Below, one piece after another: positions 36,016 to 45,230 of a stretch of DNA of 64,000 nucleotides. Source of the DNA: Bacteroidota bacterium (lineage in GTDB: Bacteria; Bacteroidota; Bacteroidia; Cytophagales; Cyclobacteriaceae); the NCBI GenBank assembly GCA_018266055.1, contig JAFDYT010000019.1:124001-188000 (forward strand), read 5' to 3'. The translations under genes and the position numbers were made by a program. The first letter of the stretch is position 1, and every line of letters starts with the position of its first letter. The notes under the pieces are model-generated. The model did no database searches, was not told the origin of the DNA, and was given only the letters and a program-made list of their open reading frames with translations.

Positions 36016-37179
36016 CTACTTCCAAAAAACTGGTTTGGCAGTAACCCCGCCGTGAAGTCGGCAATCAACACAAAAGGCTGTTGATTTTTTATATCCTAAC
36101 AATCGATCATCAAGCGGGCTATACACCGCTGTAGTCAACAACTCAACACCGGAAAAACTTGCAAGATCAGCGATAGGTAAAAATGTTTCTTCACAGTCGC
36201 CGTATACTGTGAGAGCCACGGCCGAGGAATTGTAAGGTAGCTGAAGTGGAGAAATAAAAAGTCTTTTGGTTTGTACAGTCGATCCTCCGAAAAAACCTAT
36301 CACAGGCTCTTCTTTGTCAGAAACAGAATACATATTCGAGATGCTTCTCGATGGCTGCGGGCCGAAGATTGTTCCCACGTTTTCATTGTTCTTTTGTAGC
36401 TCGCTCCAATATTCGAATGCTTCTTTTGTGATGGCGTATTGTTGTACCAAAATGCTGTAACCAATCCCAAATTTTTCTGAAGTTAAAGGAACCGACTGAA
36501 TCAGGTAGTCATTCACCTTGTCTTCAGACAACTGCGTGGTTGAGTTTACCAACACCTGAGTAGACGGGGTATCCTTCCAGCATGAATATACCAGCTCTGA
36601 TGGGCTGCGAACACGAACTTTACCATTCTCAAAAAGGAAGTTGGAATAAAATGCAGAGTGATACTCCCATGTTTCTAGAAAATTCCAGAAGTAATAATGC
36701 GTTTGATTTTTTTCATCGTGAGTATTAAGATAAATATTCAAAAACTTTCCTTCGATTCGCCAGTGCAAAGAATCAATGGGAGGTGTAATTTTAAGTTTAA
36801 CAAAATCAGATCGATAGCTTTTATTAAATCGTGTCGTGATTTTAAGTTGATATTTTAAGGCCGTGTCCAGCGTGAGATTGCCAGAATAAATACCTCCTAA
36901 AGATCCAACTAATGGGTAACTTTTTCCACCAATATCGACAACCTCAACGTTGGCTTCCTCTTCCGTCATCACACGGTCTGCTGAGTCAAGGGCCTGAGTA
37001 CGGCTCAGACGGACAGTGCTCGTCGCTCCAATCGGATTTATAAAACCTTCGACAACCAGATACCCTTCGGGAGCTGCCAATCGTGGCGTTGCGTAAGGAT
37101 CGAGGCAACCAGACCAGAGGCAAACCCAAACAGGGACCATCACTGTCTGAATAAATTTCTTACGAAATTGATATTTCAT
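36016..37179 (-). CDS. DUF4249 lipoprotein
   Basis: A 387-residue predicted lipoprotein of family DUF4249. The lipobox is LWSGCLD. The N-terminus continues LVVEGFINPIGATSTVRLSRT, which is characteristic, with later FGPQPSRSISNMYSV and GFFGGSTVQTKRLFI. The C-terminus has a CVDCRLHGG motif near the end that may bind metal or form a disulphide. These proteins are usually encoded beside a TonB-dependent receptor; no such receptor is in this window. The gene stands alone. Confidence 0.85.
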   Translation of the reverse strand: MKYQFRKKFIQTVMVPVWVCLWSGCLDPYATPRLAAPEGYLVVEGFINPIGATSTVRLSRTQALDSADRVMTEEEANVEVVDIGGKSYPLVGSLGGIYSGNLTLDTALKYQLKITTRFNKSYRSDFVKLKITPPIDSLHWRIEGKFLNIYLNTHDEKNQTHYYFWNFLETWEYHSAFYSNFLFENGKVRVRSPSELVYSCWKDTPSTQVLVNSTTQLSEDKVNDYLIQSVPLTSEKFGIGYSILVQQYAITKEAFEYWSELQKNNENVGTIFGPQPSRSISNMYSVSDKEEPVIGFFGGSTVQTKRLFISPLQLPYNSSAVALTVYGDCEETFLPIADLASFSGVELLTTAVYSPLDDRLLGYKKSTAFCVDCRLHGGVTAKPVFWK

Positions 37180-37357
37180 TTATCATTAAAACTGAAACGA
37201 GTTTAGTATTTAATGATAGCTTTTAAAGCTAAAATGCTGTGAATATCAATATCCATTATTTGGAAGGGTAATTTCACATTGTAGCAGCAAATATCTAACT
37301 ATCTAGAAGTTTGGTGGTAAATAAGATCTGCTAATAAGCAGTGGCAGCAGGTCTAAA

Positions 37358-37882
37358 CTATTGCCTCCTAAAACGGCGATAAATCCTTATCGCTAAGACT
37401 AAAAATAGTGCAAACACAATTAGCCCAGTTAGGCCCCAGACCAGACTCATTCCTTCTTTCACTGATACCAACATGACAATGGCAACCAGGAAGAGCGTAG
37501 CTACTTCATTCCAAATGCGTAATGCATTGGAGGAATATGCGAAGATATTTCGTCGTTGTTGAAGATAGATCACATGAATGGATGCATGATATAACAACAA
37601 GGCAGCCACTAAAACAAGTTTTAGCATTAACCACACTGGAATACTTCCGTAGAGAACCAACATCCACGATCCGAAAATCAATGTGAGCACACACGAAGGC
37701 CAGGTTATCCCGAGCCATAAGCGTTGTATCATAATGCCGAACTGTTGCTGAAGAATGATTCGCTCAGACTCTGGTTTGTCACAGGCTTCCCGGTTGTAGA
37801 TGAACAATCGAACTATATAGAATAGGCCTGCGAACCAGGTGACCACAAAGATGATATGCAATGCCTTTACGTAGAAATACAT
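37358..37882 (-). CDS. hemJ: Protoporphyrinogen IX oxidase HemJ
   Basis: Oxidises protoporphyrinogen IX to protoporphyrin IX in the membrane, the second-last step of heme synthesis. The 174-residue protein has about four or five helices; it begins KALHIIFVVTWFAGLFYIVR, the HemJ signature with the conserved His. MLKLVLVAALLLYHASIH and WNEVATLFLVAIVMLV follow. Position confirms the call: it is the final gene of the heme operon and no hemG or hemY is present. The electron acceptor of HemJ is not known from sequence. Confidence 0.93.
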   Translation of the reverse strand: MYFYVKALHIIFVVTWFAGLFYIVRLFIYNREACDKPESERIILQQQFGIMIQRLWLGITWPSCVLTLIFGSWMLVLYGSIPVWLMLKLVLVAALLLYHASIHVIYLQQRRNIFAYSSNALRIWNEVATLFLVAIVMLVSVKEGMSLVWGLTGLIVFALFLVLAIRIYRRFRRQ

Positions 37883-37885
37883 TCC

Positions 37886-38953
37886 CTACTGATTAGACAG
37901 TTTCCACTCCATTTCCACTTCATTTAGCTCTCTTGTAAAATTTTCGGCAACTAGACTTGCCAGCGCTGAAACCCAATCGGAATTATTATTAAGACAAGGC
38001 ACGACGAGAAATTCTTCACCGCCATTTTTTAGAAATATTTCTTTGCCTTCGACTTGAATTTCTTCAAGCGTTTCGAGGCAATCGCTCACAAACGCCGGGC
38101 AGGCTACTACTAATCGCTTTATGCCTTGCTTAGGAAATTGAGTTAGTTGTTCCGCTGTGTATGGTTTTAGCCATGCATCAGCACCGAGTCGTGACTGAAA
38201 GGAAGTACTGAACGTTCCTTTTTTTAGGTCAAGTTTCTCTGCAACCATTTGGGTTGTAGTAAATACCTGATGCCTATAGCAAGTTTGATGTGCCTCGCTA
38301 CTTTCTGAACAACAATTTTCCCTAGTCAGACATATCGATTTGGTCGGGTCTGATTTTCGGACGTGCCTTTCGGGAATACCATGATAGCTAAATAAAACGT
38401 GGTCATACGATTTGGCTAAGTGTGGTTTCAGGCTATTGGCCAGGGCAGAAATATACAGTGGGTGATTGTAGAATGGGGGCAAAACCCTTAGCCTAAAAGG
38501 ATACCTTTTTTTTGTAAAAGCGGTTTGCACATGCGCCACAGCTGTTTCGTAGCTACTCATTGCATAATGAGGATAAAGTGGCACCAGCACTATTTCTTTG
38601 AGATCAGGATTTTCGTTTGCTAATTTTTCGATAGCCACTTCTGGTGAAGGGTTGCCATAGCGCATGCAAAGTCCTACTGGTAACTTGGTTCTCTGTGCCA
38701 GATCATTTTGCAGTAACTTTGATAAGTGAATTAGAGGAGAGCCGTTTTCCGTCCAGATGCTTTTGTATTTAAGTGCGCTTTTGGGCGATCGGAAAGGCAC
38801 AATGATTCCCCTTACCAATAGCAACCTGGCCAGATAGGGGATATCTATCACACGCTCATCCATCAAAAACTCACCAAGGTATTTCTTCAGATCTTTAACT
38901 TCATAAGAATCTGGTGAACCAAGATTTGTCAACAGTACTGCTTTCTTCGTCAT
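37886..38953 (-). CDS. hemH: Ferrochelatase
   Basis: Inserts ferrous iron into protoporphyrin IX to give protoheme. 355 residues; the N-terminus KKAVLLTNLGSPDSYEVKDL and the catalytic-His region LFSYHGIPERHVRKSDP are diagnostic. A later ACPAFVSDCLETLEEI carries the conserved glutamate patch. The ATG at 38951-38953 is two bases behind the hemN stop; a TTG two codons earlier is less likely. It is three bases upstream of hemJ. Confidence 0.96.
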   Translation of the reverse strand: MTKKAVLLTNLGSPDSYEVKDLKKYLGEFLMDERVIDIPYLARLLLVRGIIVPFRSPKSALKYKSIWTENGSPLIHLSKLLQNDLAQRTKLPVGLCMRYGNPSPEVAIEKLANENPDLKEIVLVPLYPHYAMSSYETAVAHVQTAFTKKRYPFRLRVLPPFYNHPLYISALANSLKPHLAKSYDHVLFSYHGIPERHVRKSDPTKSICLTRENCCSESSEAHQTCYRHQVFTTTQMVAEKLDLKKGTFSTSFQSRLGADAWLKPYTAEQLTQFPKQGIKRLVVACPAFVSDCLETLEEIQVEGKEIFLKNGGEEFLVVPCLNNNSDWVSALASLVAENFTRELNEVEMEWKLSNQ

Positions 38954-38955
38954 GA

Positions 38956-40320
38956 TCAAATGGCTTTACTGAAAATAGCGTTTGCATTATTTTTGCGCCA
39001 CAACCGCGCATCAAGGGCGGAACAAATGTTGCGGATAAACGTACCGCCCTGCGCAGTCACCTCAATCAACCCGTCCTCAAACTTTACTAAACCATCGTTG
39101 CTAAGATTGATCATCTTGGCAACAATTGATTCGTAAAATGACTTCTCCAGCTTTTGCTCGTCAATTCTGGTTTGGTTTGTACAGATTAGCTCTAGAATTT
39201 TTTTTCGCAAGTAGATGTCTTCCTCGTTAAGCTTATGCCCCGTAATGATTGGGAGTTGTTCATTTTCGATTTTCTCTTCGTAAGCCTCTACTTCTTTTTC
39301 GTTTTGCATGAAGGCACCCCACGCATCGCTGATCGAAGAGGCACCGAGTCCGATGATCAACTTGTTTTGTGTGGTCGTATATCCCATAAAATTGCGATGC
39401 ATTTTTCCAGCTTGTGCTGCCAACCGGAGTTTGTCGCTGGTGAGCGCAAAGTGATCCATACCGATGGCATAATATCCTTGCTTTAGCAAAAGAGCTCTGC
39501 CTGTGGAATACATCTTCAATTTGTCGGATGCTGCAGGTAAATCAACTTCCGAATACCGCCGTTGTCCTTTGCTCTTCCATGGCACATGAGCATACGAATA
39601 GAAGGCAATTCTATCTGGCAGTAATTGATTGATCCTATCAATAGTATACTCGATATGGTTTACTGTTTGGTGCGGAAGTCCGTAAACAAGGTCAACGTTG
39701 ATGCTGTCATACCCGAGCTCACGAGCCCAGTCGACAACCTCTTTTGTTTTTTCATATGACTGAAGACGGTTGATCATGTATTGAACCTTAGGGTCAAAAT
39801 CCTGAACGCCAAGGCTAATTCGTTTAAATCCAACCTTTCGCAAAGCGTCGAGATGAGCCCGCGTAGTATAGTTGGGATGTACCTCTACACTAAATTCATG
39901 TCCATCGGCAATGTTACAACCATCGGTAAGACCTGACACCAGCCGGGTAAGATTTTCAGGACTGAAGAAAGTTGGTGTTCCCCCTCCAAGATGAATCTCG
40001 CGGATAGTAGGCTGGGTACTTAGAATCTCCAGGTATAACTTCCACTCCTTTAAAACAGTTTGAATGTACTTGTCTTCTACGCTATGGTTTTTGGTGATTC
40101 GCTTATTGCAAGCGCAAAAGGTGCATAGATTTTCGCAGAAGGGGAGATGTACGTAAATGCAGAGCTCTCCATTTTCATTGACAAAAGTATCTCTGACTGA
40201 TTGCTTCCATAGTTCGAACGTGAGAGTCTCAGCCTCCCAATACGGCACCGTCGGATAGCTCGTATACCGGGGAGTTGACTTGTCGTATTTTGTAAGTAAG
40301 GAAAGTATCGTGTTGCTCAT
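38956..40320 (-). CDS. hemN: Oxygen-independent coproporphyrinogen III oxidase
   Basis: A radical SAM enzyme that converts coproporphyrinogen III to protoporphyrinogen IX without oxygen. The cluster motif is FCENLCTFCACN, with CxxxCxxC and the extra Cys of true HemN; the N-terminus has YDKSTPRYTSYPTVPYW, also typical of HemN rather than HemW. HLGGGTPTFFSPENL is present. 454 residues, normal. It lies between hemL and hemH, ten bases after hemL. The cell may also have an oxygen-dependent enzyme elsewhere. Confidence 0.96.
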   Translation of the reverse strand: MSNTILSLLTKYDKSTPRYTSYPTVPYWEAETLTFELWKQSVRDTFVNENGELCIYVHLPFCENLCTFCACNKRITKNHSVEDKYIQTVLKEWKLYLEILSTQPTIREIHLGGGTPTFFSPENLTRLVSGLTDGCNIADGHEFSVEVHPNYTTRAHLDALRKVGFKRISLGVQDFDPKVQYMINRLQSYEKTKEVVDWARELGYDSINVDLVYGLPHQTVNHIEYTIDRINQLLPDRIAFYSYAHVPWKSKGQRRYSEVDLPAASDKLKMYSTGRALLLKQGYYAIGMDHFALTSDKLRLAAQAGKMHRNFMGYTTTQNKLIIGLGASSISDAWGAFMQNEKEVEAYEEKIENEQLPIITGHKLNEEDIYLRKKILELICTNQTRIDEQKLEKSFYESIVAKMINLSNDGLVKFEDGLIEVTAQGGTFIRNICSALDARLWRKNNANAIFSKAI

Positions 40321-40329
40321 GCTTTGTTT

Positions 40330-41613
40330 CTAAGCTTCAAATTCTTCAACAGCGGCCAGTGTCTGATGGATATCATCCACAGACAATGCATTGCTAATAA
40401 ACCAACTTTCAAAGGCCGATGGGGGTAGGTACACACCCCTCTGCAGAAGATGATGAAAGAACCGATTAAACAATTCCCCGTCACAAGCCTTTGCACTTTC
40501 AAAATCTCTAACCACACCTGCACCAAAATGTACGCTCAACATACTTCCTACCTGGTTTATGGTGTGGGCTATTCCTTTTCTCTTAAGAATTTCTGAAAGC
40601 CCTTCACAGAGCAACTTACTTTTCTCGTTAAGTGCCGTGTATAAATCTGGGGTGTTATTTAATTCATTCAGCAGTGTATAGCCGGCAATCATGGCAATGG
40701 GGTTTCCACTTAATGTTCCTGCTTGATATACATTACCAAGTGGAGCAATCCTTTCCATAATTTCCTTTTTGCCCCCGAATGCGCCAACAGGCATTCCTCC
40801 ACCGATTATTTTTCCGTAGGTAACAAGGTCTGCTTCAATTCTATAGAGTTCTTGCGCTCCTCCTCGTGTCAATCGAAAGCCAGTTATTACTTCATCTAAA
40901 ATGAAAATGATTCCTTGCTGTGTGCATAACTCACGAAGCCCTTGTAAAAAACCTGGGGCAGGTGGAATGCATCCCATGTTTCCACCAACAGGTTCAATAA
41001 TTATAGCGGCGATTTCCTTTCCATACTGCCGTACTACCTTCTGAACTTCCTCTAGATTATTATACGGCACCGTGATGGTATCCTGAGCTACGTAACTTTG
41101 TACGCCTGGAACTGACTGGATATCTAAAGTAGCCAACCCACTTCCTGCTTTGACCAAGAATGCGTCGGCATGACCATGGTAGCATCCTTCAAATTTTATA
41201 ATCTTATTTCTTCCGGTAAATCCTCTGGCTAATCGGATGGCGCTCATACAAGCTTCAGTACCGCTATTTACCATTCGGATCAGATCTACATTAGGCACCA
41301 TTTTTTTGATGAGCTCTGCCATTTCAATTTCCAATTCAGTTGGCGCACCAAACGAAGTGGAGTCGGCAGCTTTAGCCTGGATTGCCTGCACAACCGGAGG
41401 ATGCGCATGGCCCAGTATCATTGGTCCCCATGAATTGATATAATCAATGTAGCGGTTACCATCTTCGTCGTATAAATAAGCTCCCTTTGCTCGTTTGATA
41501 AAGAGAGGATGTCCTCCTACACTTTTAAAAGCACGGACCGGGGAGTTCACTCCTCCAGGAATATGATGCTGTGCGCGTTCAAATAAGGCTTGGCTAGTTT
41601 TGTAACTCCGCAT
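40330..41613 (-). CDS. hemL: Glutamate-1-semialdehyde 2,1-aminomutase
   Basis: PLP enzyme that turns glutamate-1-semialdehyde into 5-aminolevulinate, second step of the C5 pathway. 427 residues; HIPGGVNSPVRAFKSVGG at the start, VNSGTEACMSAIRLAR, IILDEVITGFR-like aspartate and the Schiff-base lysine in YGKIIGGGMPVGAFGG are all present. It lies three bases after hemB. Its presence with hemA shows that the organism makes 5-aminolevulinate from glutamyl-tRNA and not by ALA synthase. Confidence 0.97.
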   Translation of the reverse strand: MRSYKTSQALFERAQHHIPGGVNSPVRAFKSVGGHPLFIKRAKGAYLYDEDGNRYIDYINSWGPMILGHAHPPVVQAIQAKAADSTSFGAPTELEIEMAELIKKMVPNVDLIRMVNSGTEACMSAIRLARGFTGRNKIIKFEGCYHGHADAFLVKAGSGLATLDIQSVPGVQSYVAQDTITVPYNNLEEVQKVVRQYGKEIAAIIIEPVGGNMGCIPPAPGFLQGLRELCTQQGIIFILDEVITGFRLTRGGAQELYRIEADLVTYGKIIGGGMPVGAFGGKKEIMERIAPLGNVYQAGTLSGNPIAMIAGYTLLNELNNTPDLYTALNEKSKLLCEGLSEILKRKGIAHTINQVGSMLSVHFGAGVVRDFESAKACDGELFNRFFHHLLQRGVYLPPSAFESWFISNALSVDDIHQTLAAVEEFEA

Positions 41614-41616
41614 AAT

Positions 41617-42594
41617 CTATTTAGTTCGGGTGAGAAGTTGAGCTGCCGCTTTGGCGAAATACGTGGCGATAAGGTCAGCACCTGCTCTTTTGATGGAGGT
41701 TAAAACTTCCATCATGGCCTGTTCTTCGTTGAGGTAGCCTGCCTTCGCTGCCGCTTTTATCATTGAGTATTCACCGCTGACGTGATACGCGCTTACAGGC
41801 AAGTGAACCGAGTTTTTTGTTTCGCGAATCACATCAAGGTAAGCATGAGCTGGCTTCACCATAATAATATCTGCACCTTCATTCACATCCATCAACACTT
41901 CTTTCAAAGCTTCATGGCGGTTGCTTGGATCCATTTGATAAGTTTTTTTGTCACCGAAACCAGGTGCGCTATCAAGCGCATCCCGGAAAGGGCCATAGAA
42001 ACATGACGCGTATTTTGCCGCATAGCTCATGATGCCCGTTCGATGAAACCCTTCCTTTTCCAGCGCCTCCCGGATGGCAGCAATTCGACCATCCATCATG
42101 TCGCTTGGGGCCACAAAATCGGCACCTGCTCTCGCGTGACTGACGCTCATGCGTGCAAGCACTTCCACAGTTTTATCATTCACAATTTGATCACCCTCCA
42201 CAATGCCATCATGCCCGTAAGAGGAGTAAGGGTCCAGAGCTACATCTGTCATTACGACCAAGTCAGGCAAGGCTTTTTTTATGGCCCTAATGCTCCGGTG
42301 CATCAGCCCTTGTTCGTTAACGGCTTCTTTTCCTTCGTTGTCCTTCAAAGCATCAGGAACCTTTACGAAAAGCAAAGCACATCGAATTCCAAGTTTATAG
42401 CATTCTTGCAATTCCTTTACGGCCAGGTCTAGTGAATACCTATAGAAATCAGGCATAGAAGAAATCTCCTCCTTTTTATTTTCGCCTTCAGTAATAAATA
42501 CTGGCAAAATAAAATCGGAGGGATGTAATCTCGTTTCCTTCACCAGTTCTCGCACTCCGGAAGATTGGCGGAGTATTCTATTTCTTCTATTCAT
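41617..42594 (-). CDS. hemB: Porphobilinogen synthase, non-zinc type
   Basis: Condenses two 5-aminolevulinates to porphobilinogen. 325 residues; DFILPVFITEGENKKEEISS near the start, active-site lysines in SYAAKYASCFYGPFRDA and IIMVKPAHAYLDVI. The metal segment reads VALDPYSSYGHDG, with Asp and Ser where zinc enzymes have three Cys, so it is expected to be the magnesium-responsive zinc-free type. The ATG shares one base with the hemE stop (TAATG). Confidence 0.96.
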   Translation of the reverse strand: MNRRNRILRQSSGVRELVKETRLHPSDFILPVFITEGENKKEEISSMPDFYRYSLDLAVKELQECYKLGIRCALLFVKVPDALKDNEGKEAVNEQGLMHRSIRAIKKALPDLVVMTDVALDPYSSYGHDGIVEGDQIVNDKTVEVLARMSVSHARAGADFVAPSDMMDGRIAAIREALEKEGFHRTGIMSYAAKYASCFYGPFRDALDSAPGFGDKKTYQMDPSNRHEALKEVLMDVNEGADIIMVKPAHAYLDVIRETKNSVHLPVSAYHVSGEYSMIKAAAKAGYLNEEQAMMEVLTSIKRAGADLIATYFAKAAAQLLTRTK

Positions 42595-43628
42595 TAGTTG
42601 CTCTCTTTATATTCCTTCACTACATCTACAAATGCTTTTGCATGATCTACTGGAATATTGGGTAAGATGCCATGGCCTAAATTGGCGATGTAGCCTTGCA
42701 CTCCAAACCGGCGGATCATTTGAGTTACTTCTTTTTTTATTTCGGTTACTGACATACCTAATTTGCTTGGATCGAAATTGCCTTGTAATGCTACCCGCTT
42801 ACCAGCTTCATGGCGTGCCGTTTCAGGCAAAACTCCCCAATCAATTCCTATTCCCGAGACAGATTTTTGATGCGATAAAGAAGATAAGGCGTAACTGCTT
42901 CCTTTTGGGAAAAGAATGACTGGTGCAAGTGGCGCCAGTGCGTCTGCAATTTCAACAAGATAAGGAGCGGCAAAACGATCGAAATCGTCCGGGCTCAGCA
43001 ATCCACTCCAGCTGTCGAAAACCTGTATAACATCGGCACCAGCTCGCACTTGCTCTTTCAAGTATGAAATTGTAGCCCTTGTAATCTTACTAAGCAATGC
43101 CTTGGCAAGTTCAGGATTTGTAAAACAAAATGCCTTTGCCTTTTCAAAGCCTTTGCTTCCTTTACCTTCCACCATGTAACACAGCAACGTAAAAGGAGCT
43201 CCGGCAAAACCGATCAAAGGAACTTGATCATTCAATTCACGTTTCGTCAACGAAATAGCGCTGAATACATAGTGAAGTTTTTCTACGATTGCATTTTCAT
43301 TGAGTAGGTCAATATCTTTCTGGGTGCTGATGGTGTGGGGCAGGAGAGGACCTTTTCCTTCCTCCATTAAAACAGTCATTCCTAACGCCTGAGGGATCAC
43401 AAGAATGTCAGAAAAAATAATAGCTGCGTCTACACCAACTCTATGAATAGGTTGAAGTGTGATTTCGCACGCAAGCTCCGGAGTTTGGACTCTGGTGAAA
43501 AAATCATACTTACTTTTCAGAACCTGATATTCGGGCAGATATCTTCCCGCTTGTCTCATCATCCAAACCGGTGGGCGGGTTACACTTTCTCTGCGTAGCG
43601 CTTTAAGTAATAAATCGTTTTTTAACAT
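42594..43628 (-). CDS. hemE: Uroporphyrinogen decarboxylase
   Basis: Decarboxylates the four acetate groups of uroporphyrinogen III to coproporphyrinogen III. 344 residues with the signature RPPVWMMRQAGRYLPEYQ, the catalytic Asp in AIIFSDILVIPQALG and FDSWSGLLSPDDF; ends with NLGHGILPNIPVDHAKAFV. All key residues are in place. It overlaps hemD by seven bases and hemB by one, so it is in the core of the operon. Confidence 0.97.
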   Translation of the reverse strand: MLKNDLLLKALRRESVTRPPVWMMRQAGRYLPEYQVLKSKYDFFTRVQTPELACEITLQPIHRVGVDAAIIFSDILVIPQALGMTVLMEEGKGPLLPHTISTQKDIDLLNENAIVEKLHYVFSAISLTKRELNDQVPLIGFAGAPFTLLCYMVEGKGSKGFEKAKAFCFTNPELAKALLSKITRATISYLKEQVRAGADVIQVFDSWSGLLSPDDFDRFAAPYLVEIADALAPLAPVILFPKGSSYALSSLSHQKSVSGIGIDWGVLPETARHEAGKRVALQGNFDPSKLGMSVTEIKKEVTQMIRRFGVQGYIANLGHGILPNIPVDHAKAFVDVVKEYKESN

Positions 43629-44314
43629 GTTACTTTATAGAAGTCGTGGATTAAACTGATAATAGATTTCTGTGTAGGCTTTTCCGCAACACAAATTGTA
43701 GTGAAGCCTGAATCGCGCGCACATGCGGCTGTTGTGTGTCCTATGCAAAATGCCACACAGTCTTTATTAGAATTAGCTGATAAAAAACTTTTAATAGCGC
43801 TTGGGCTAAAAAAAATTACGCCCTGATAAGCGTTTTTTATTACTACAGGATTTGTGCTTGTTTTATAGGCTGCAATTTCGTGAACTCGCACTCCGTGGCT
43901 TCTGAGCTTGGTGGGCAGTTCGTCTCTGCGAATATCGCTACACACAAAATTGATAGAAGTAATTGAACGATCCTTAAGGATTTCGTCGGCAAGGAGGGAA
44001 GCATTTTCTGCACTCGAAATTATCGGTAGCCTTTCCCGCAAGGCAGCACCGCATGTAGCATTGGCCAAACAAAAGACGGGGAAATTTTCTTTTAAAAGAT
44101 TTAGCTGATCAAGAATCTTTATCCAGGCAAGCACGCCCGTTTCACTGGAAATGGCTACCATTGGAAATAGTTCCTGATGATTAAGCTTGATGGGCAAATC
44201 AATTTTAGTAGAAATAAAATCGTGTTGAGTCAGTTGAATCCCCAAGGAAGACAATTGATCAGCACTTTCCGGTGTAAGTACTTTTGTGGAAACTATATGA
44301 AGGTCAGTCTTCAA
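43622..44314 (-). CDS. hemD: Uroporphyrinogen III synthase
   Basis: Cyclises hydroxymethylbilane with inversion of ring D. HemD proteins are poorly conserved; here 230 residues show the two-lobed pattern with SSETGVLAWIKIL, FVCSDIRRDELPTKL and GVIFFSPSAIKSFL, the last being typical. CIGHTTAACARDSGF near the end is also a family mark. Position between hemC and hemE supports the call. It seems to start at a TTG (44312-44314) within the last codons of hemC, as no ATG is available near the conserved start. Confidence 0.88.
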   Translation of the reverse strand: MKTDLHIVSTKVLTPESADQLSSLGIQLTQHDFISTKIDLPIKLNHQELFPMVAISSETGVLAWIKILDQLNLLKENFPVFCLANATCGAALRERLPIISSAENASLLADEILKDRSITSINFVCSDIRRDELPTKLRSHGVRVHEIAAYKTSTNPVVIKNAYQGVIFFSPSAIKSFLSANSNKDCVAFCIGHTTAACARDSGFTTICVAEKPTQKSIISLIHDFYKVTC

Positions 44315-45230
44315 AATTCGGGCGAAATGTTTTTATAATTTTATTAGCGCCTAATTCAAGAATCTTTTGTGCCGCTATTTTTCCAACATCTTTGGCTTGA
44401 TCAAGATTCAAGGTGAGCTCGACTTCACATTTGTCTTTAGCATCAAGAGAAAATACATTGCCTCTAAAGGAGATGCGGTTATGATCAATTGTTGCCAATG
44501 CGGCAATGGGTACGGAACACCCACCGTGAAGGGCTGCAAGAAAATCTCGCTCCGCTGAAATGCACAATTCTGTCCATGTGTGATTGATCGAAGAACAGAT
44601 AGTTCTTGCGAAAGCATCGTCTTCGCGGCATACCACGCCAATAGCACCCTGCGAGGGCGAAGGCAGCATCCAATCCAGAGTAATAAATTGGTGGGTAGAG
44701 ACAGCTAAACGTTCGAGTGCCGCTTGCGCGAAAAGAGCTCCGTTCCATCCAGAATGATCAAGTTTAGACAAACGTGTCTGTATGTTTCCTCTGAGGTTTT
44801 CAGTGCGATGATGCGGATATCGATGCAGCCATTGTGACTTCCGGCGCATACTGCTCGTACCGATTACACACTCTTTGTCCAGCTCAATAGTTTTTCCTTT
44901 TGGCAAGACTAGACAATCAAATGGAGTTCCGCGCTCAAGCAACGCTGAAAGACTAAGTCCTTGCGCTAGTCGGGTCGGAATATCCTTCGAAGAATGAACA
45001 GCCACATCAATCTTGTCCTGCAGTAGAGCACTATCAAGTGATTTGGTAAAAATTCCCTGAATGCCCATTTCATAAAGAGGAGTTACGAGATCCACGTCTC
45101 CATCCGATGTAATTTGAATAATTTCAGAATGAAACCCCTGATCCTTAAATTTTTTCTGCACAGTTCGTGCCTGGTACATCGCCAGTGAACTTTCACGTGA
45201 GCCAATTCGTATCGACTTAGTCACTTTCAT
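44304..45230 (-). CDS. hemC: Porphobilinogen deaminase (hydroxymethylbilane synthase)
   Basis: Joins four porphobilinogens to hydroxymethylbilane. 308 residues starting MKVTKSIRIGSRESSLAMYQ; VAVHSSKDIPTRLAQGL, SSMRRKSQWLHRYP and the dipyrromethane-cofactor Cys in LAALHGGCSVPIAALA are conserved. The ATG shares its first base with the hemA stop (TGATG), preferred to a TTG one codon earlier. It is the second gene of the operon. Confidence 0.97.
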   Translation of the reverse strand: MKVTKSIRIGSRESSLAMYQARTVQKKFKDQGFHSEIIQITSDGDVDLVTPLYEMGIQGIFTKSLDSALLQDKIDVAVHSSKDIPTRLAQGLSLSALLERGTPFDCLVLPKGKTIELDKECVIGTSSMRRKSQWLHRYPHHRTENLRGNIQTRLSKLDHSGWNGALFAQAALERLAVSTHQFITLDWMLPSPSQGAIGVVCREDDAFARTICSSINHTWTELCISAERDFLAALHGGCSVPIAALATIDHNRISFRGNVFSLDAKDKCEVELTLNLDQAKDVGKIAAQKILELGANKIIKTFRPNFED

